Assembly (NCBI RefSeq): GCF_052113705.1
Contig: NZ_JBGQOG010000010.1
Coordinates: 74,210-138,209, forward strand
Reading direction: 5' to 3'
From: JBGQOG01 sp052113705
GTDB lineage: Bacteria > Pseudomonadota > Alphaproteobacteria > Rhodobacterales > Rhodobacteraceae
DNA: 64,000 nt
The position numbers and the translations under genes were made by a program. Positions 63,301 through 64,000 of this stretch are shown here, piece by piece (position 1 is the first letter of the stretch; every line of letters begins with the position of its first letter). The notes beneath the pieces are model-generated. The model was not told where the DNA came from. It searched no databases and saw only the letters and a program-made list of their open reading frames with translations.

Positions 63301-64000
63301 TCCGGCGGTTGTATCACGCCAGCATGGTCAACCAGCTGGACACACCGCAGCAGCGGCATGATCCGGCGGCGCCGCCGCCACCTGCCGCGCTGCGGCTGCA
63401 TCCGGCCCTGCTCGCTCAGCTCAACAGGTTGGCAGGTCAGGCGGTTGGTGCCCTGCCGCGGGCCGGTGGCAAGATCTTCCTGCACGACCGGACCCGCCCC
63501 ACCCGCAGCATCCTCAACATCGCCGACGTCGACCAGCAGATGCGCAAGGCGGGGCATCGCCACATTGACCCGAGCCAGCTGTCGTTTGCCGAGCTGGTGC
63601 AGGAGATCGCCGCCGCCGATCAGATCGCGGTCAGCGATGGCCCGCAACTGGCCTTGCTGGTTTTCGCCCGCCCCGGAACACGAGTCAAAGTGCTGATGGG
63701 GCAAGCCACCGGCGCCGATTACCACCGGGCGGATCTGATCTGCAGATTGTGCCACCTGGACGTGGTAACGATTGCAGGCTGGCAGGTCACCGGCAGCGTG
63801 CAGATGCATCTGCCCGCCGCGCATGCACATTTCACGGTACCACCGGGGTATCTTGAGGCGTTTTTCCCGGCGGTGTCCGAGCCGGTGCCGGCGGATCTGC
63901 CCGCGGTACTGACGGCGCTGCATGGCATGGCCGCGCGGGCCGATGTGCTCACCGGGGCCTGGGCCCTGCGCGCTGAGCCGACACCGCCCGACTTCACCCG
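60354..64000 (+). CDS. Giant repeat-containing GT61-family glycosyltransferase (partial)
   Basis: At least 1215 codons, open to the window end; start ATG 60354, 13 bases after the aminotransferase stop. Residues about 1-300 are of no recognised family. From about residue 365 a roughly 45-residue unit repeats: PHPLFD..HY or YY, a hydrophobic stretch, then HYL..G..EG..PHP (PNPLFDPAFYAAQ, LPHPLFVPGHYAAQ, IPHPLFDAVHYMKT, RPHPWFSTQFYLMH, LPHPFFDGNDYYHR). The last 350 visible residues match GT61/DUF563: DLAHFLLETLPRAM, KIFLHDRTRPTRSILN, and the DGPQLALLVFARPGTRV block. It probably transfers sugars to capsule or O-chain. No stop codon is seen. Confidence 0.82.
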   Translation, partial: MSVPAQAATEAHPMMLAETIRSAPNVAVALECLVAARRGSASCDPQALDAAYAALLARLAQGGETGLAHDLPRTLPVIGFDRPTNLHVVSAERPDSPALDTPALDRPALCAARLLMAARPGERHLVLFTGAEPDARTEALIRRNGGAVIKADPGLDRLDRWLWLQDKLQVYQPQRLFLHAAGADVLAGLAARWVQAAARDGVRQPHLYLIHATAPGSINADLVGTHLAGVVHIVPDAPASADLRNHLTRLSQPGVTRPPVAVIPQLHQTALIPQPDQPLPALRPLDRQHGRKQLAVSALRQLKDHARRRRVLAKRKLTELKRHLSRSTTGTDTTDLQRGLLRRHLARLIDWRETPLQKPIDPAAGRAAARALFDADWYRQQRPALPAQSDAFEDYLARGAADGLSPNPLFDPAFYAAQLSQLALPATDLLAHYALIGEKRGYLPHPLFVPGHYAAQAGPVAISDSLLGHYLRAGAGAAIPHPLFDAVHYMKTLGFLPRGMPLLVHMATEGLRSGASPHPLIEPAFLKALTPDPQRGLYDWLTASGASTQEIPTALLLDPVRLGRGAEDHYANLAPNMLWAYLIEGNQPDRAPHLLVRARHAARKRPELLLQHRPLLLEMTSGLLDAVDVHPLVSTDYLRAQAPWIAISGQHPTRYFVERAISENLRPHPWFSTQFYLMHSPDVASAGINPLMHYLEFGQFEGRLPHPFFDGNDYYHRYIPHSGRSSPLLDYAARGAGQFRPTQPHDPAQVSLALQTVRAVFAGPEADHARAEAMLRTAIQPANRAQHPTLQIGSHGRAEQGAAARVCVVEPAAVALPRPSVLSTRHVAPPPVRYTAPAAHRAVFADVTVLGGADGHLTAASEWWAEGPEMAPVPGSAEAQDADLTLRPFTPVAALSETAALLRHHSRETALATAIFACGSRSSDLAHFLLETLPRAMMAAAEAPPGTPVLTEDDLGPLHYQALRLALPEHPVLRMSRGASLTVRRLYHASMVNQLDTPQQRHDPAAPPPPAALRLHPALLAQLNRLAGQAVGALPRAGGKIFLHDRTRPTRSILNIADVDQQMRKAGHRHIDPSQLSFAELVQEIAAADQIAVSDGPQLALLVFARPGTRVKVLMGQATGADYHRADLICRLCHLDVVTIAGWQVTGSVQMHLPAAHAHFTVPPGYLEAFFPAVSEPVPADLPAVLTALHGMAARADVLTGAWALRAEPTPPDFT

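Overview
This is a gene-dense, high-GC stretch of chromosome from an alphaproteobacterium, most likely a member of the Rhodobacteraceae (Rhodobacterales). The call rests on gene content and style: a ferritin-like/VIT1 iron exporter (MbfA) under an Irr-type iron box, a serC-serA operon with the alphaproteobacterial serC leader hairpin, an IalB-like secreted protein, the succinylase route to diaminopimelate (dapC, dapD), and short 'GGGATATTT..GGATCAGGCAAAG' repeats between convergent genes. There is no rRNA, recognisable tRNA, CRISPR array, transposase, integrase or phage gene. Almost everything is core metabolism or envelope biology.

Layout. 1-9.6 kb: C-terminally cut ftsK with dapC just upstream, an amidase, a UbiH-type monooxygenase, then Trm112, Lon-N-domain, thioredoxin/TPR (CnoX-like) and exonuclease III genes. 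9.6-10.0 kb: a gene-free gap that looks like an independent minus-strand small RNA. 10-16.2 kb: an MFS carrier, a tightly packed operon (AEC transporter, fghA, yaiI-like, HAD hydrolase, ornithine-cyclodeaminase family), and mbfA. 16.2-21.1 kb: a control region with an Irr box and three GAAC-N6-GTTC palindromes, a 64-residue exported or membrane peptide, trhO, the NAD salvage pair pncA-pncB, and a Pit phosphate transporter. 21.2-24.3 kb: operon arfB / class III aminotransferase / aminoglycoside-phosphotransferase-like kinase / Nudix. 24.3-24.8 kb: a probable structured RNA with a perfect Shine-Dalgarno, an 18-codon ORF and a terminator. 24.8-34.6 kb: queuosine-precursor transporter, phytase-like esterase, mepA, UMF1-type MFS, thioesterase, YggT, recQ, hybrid histidine kinase.

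34.7-42.3 kb: bacterial alpha-2-macroglobulin (with a PAN-type N-terminus) plus pbpC, the classic protease-trap and glycan-repair pair. 42.3-48.6 kb: thiolase, a 54-residue orphan gene behind a CtrA-like palindrome, a metallophosphatase, and the complete serine pathway (serC-serA divergent from serB). 48.6-56.7 kb: MltB-type lytic transglycosylase, a hypothetical, a DUF421 protein with zinc ribbon, dapD, a LOG-family protein, a CPA2 antiporter, rlmN and an ialB-like gene. 56.8-58.6 kb: asparaginase (AnsA type) and a TSUP carrier. 58.7-64 kb: the start of a surface-polysaccharide locus behind a strong promoter: FdtA-like ketoisomerase, FdtB-like aminotransferase, and a very large repeat-containing GT61-type glycosyltransferase that runs off the window.

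The least explained items are the two candidate RNAs (9.7 and 24.6 kb), the triple operator with no visible regulator (16.3 kb), the inverted TTAACCAT palindrome (43.85 kb), the aminotransferase/kinase operon, and the giant repeat glycosyltransferase.
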